In this document: piece after piece, positions 42,512 through 42,893 of the stretch | Numbering within the stretch: position 1 is the stretch's first letter | How the letters are laid out: every line of letters begins with the position of its first letter | Origin: Clostridiales bacterium | Lineage (GTDB): Bacteria; Bacillota; Clostridia; DUPQ01 | Length of the DNA stretch: 42,893 bases | Assembly (NCBI GenBank): GCA_023145435.1 | Contig: JAGLDS010000016.1 | Location: 1 to 42,893 of the forward strand | Reading direction: 5' to 3' | Position numbers and translations under genes: made by a program | The notes under the pieces: generated by a model | What the model was told of the DNA's origin: nothing | Database searches by the model: none | The model's input: the letters and a program-made list of their open reading frames with translations, nothing else

Positions 42512-42893
42512 ACCATTAGTCTCACTCCATTTACAAGACTTCGTTTAACCTTACTATCAATTTCCTCCAATAGAGTTTGTCAGACCTCCCAGGTATCCAT
42601 ATATTACCTTTACATACTCGCCACGCTCTAGGACCCCGGTGGAACCTAAATAATCTAGCTTTAAATCATTTATTTCTGCCTACGGTATAAGGAAATACAT
42701 CGGCTTCCACTCTATATAACTTACGGGGCTGAATCACTTCACGCTTTCGCATTGCGGCTCTTATGCTCCCATGCCTACGCTTAAACCTAACCTCACGGCT
42801 TCGGCTCCAAGGCTTGGTACTGACTGCTTGCTAGGCTTTATCAGGTCAGGTCTCTCACCCAACTATATTATACACACCGAACTGGCGCACTCC

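Larger units (their letters stand above)
41050..42890 (-). mobile_element. Group II intron, nearly entire
   Basis: The 5' end is GTGCGCC starting at 42890 on the minus strand; only three bases of the 5' exon remain in the window. The 3' end, after a short domain VI (GTGAGGGGCAGCAGCTACTC), is at about 41050, uncertain by a few bases. The 382 bases upstream of the ORF have the paired, GC-richer look of domains I-III. Its GC content differs from the surrounding genes. It reads in the same direction as the sialidase-like gene. Confidence 0.9.

Noticed and set aside
1-42893. Mycoplasma genetic code (UGA as tryptophan)
   Set aside because: UGA acts as a stop (selD) and tryptophans are encoded by TGG.
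1-42893. tRNA genes, T-box leaders, common riboswitches, CRISPR arrays
   Set aside because: No cloverleaf with a T-loop, no T-box core sequence, no known riboswitch core and no spaced direct repeats were seen; a search tool could still find a diverged case.

Overview
This is a low-GC bacterial window (roughly 30% G+C by eye) with dense bacterial-style genes, TAATG and ATGA gene couplings and AGGAGG-type ribosome sites. UGA is used as a stop (for example at the end of selD), so this is the standard bacterial code, not the mycoplasma code. The gene set includes a glycyl radical enzyme, radical SAM and 4Fe-4S proteins, an EFR1 ferredoxin, selenium use, intracellular glycan hydrolases, a P37/PhnD-type transporter and a CruF-like membrane protein. 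It suggests an anaerobic or facultative Firmicute, either a clostridium or a Mollicutes relative such as Izemoplasmatales or Haloplasmatales. I cannot name the species. Most genes lie on the minus strand.

Layout. 1-0.9 kb: 5' part of a sugar-type solute-binding lipoprotein. 1.2-1.7 kb: free methionine-R-sulfoxide reductase, apparently leaderless. 1.7-5.8 kb: an unusual glycyl radical enzyme with its activase, divergent from a Gfo/Idh/MocA dehydrogenase. 5.8-7.1 kb: a small DUF6508-like protein and a PAS-GGDEF cyclase. 7.2-10.8 kb: class I ribonucleotide reductase (nrdA-nrdB) with a NrdR box between its -35 and -10. 11-13 kb: Gx/HepS-I membrane protein and NusG-domain-II protein, divergent from ApbE; this resembles the core of a flavinylation or extracellular electron transfer locus. 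13-14 kb: a permease split into two coupled genes under a palindrome-bearing promoter. 14-18.6 kb: a cytoplasmic GH33-type sialidase and a TetR-MMPL exporter operon. 18.8-20.9 kb: GH127.

20.9-27.4 kb: one eight-gene operon, phnD-phnC-phnE-phnE-surE-Pr6Pr-CruF-like-esterase, with a large hairpin between phnD and phnC. 27.5-30.7 kb: GtrA, a NifX-like protein, a DUF3137-like membrane protein and a DUF438/hemerythrin/PAS protein. 31-33.8 kb: selD-selU plus a SAM methyltransferase. 33.9-36 kb: EFR1 ferredoxin and a URO-D-type methyltransferase, with strongly folded intergenic DNA. 36.3-41 kb: a glycan operon (sialidase-like, GH32-like lacking a key catalytic residue, a small cysteine-rich ORF, esterase, P-loop kinase). 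41-42.9 kb: an almost entire group II intron with its maturase, inserted just upstream of that operon.

The recurring theme is intracellular breakdown of imported oligosaccharides, since none of the hydrolases has a signal peptide, together with radical and flavin redox chemistry. The best candidates for undescribed biology are the glycyl radical enzyme with a GCHWC site, the phn-surE-membrane protein operon with its internal RNA structure, the selD-selU-methyltransferase operon, the GH32-like protein without its acid/base residue, and the folded element at 34.83-34.90 kb. No tRNA, rRNA or CRISPR array was seen.
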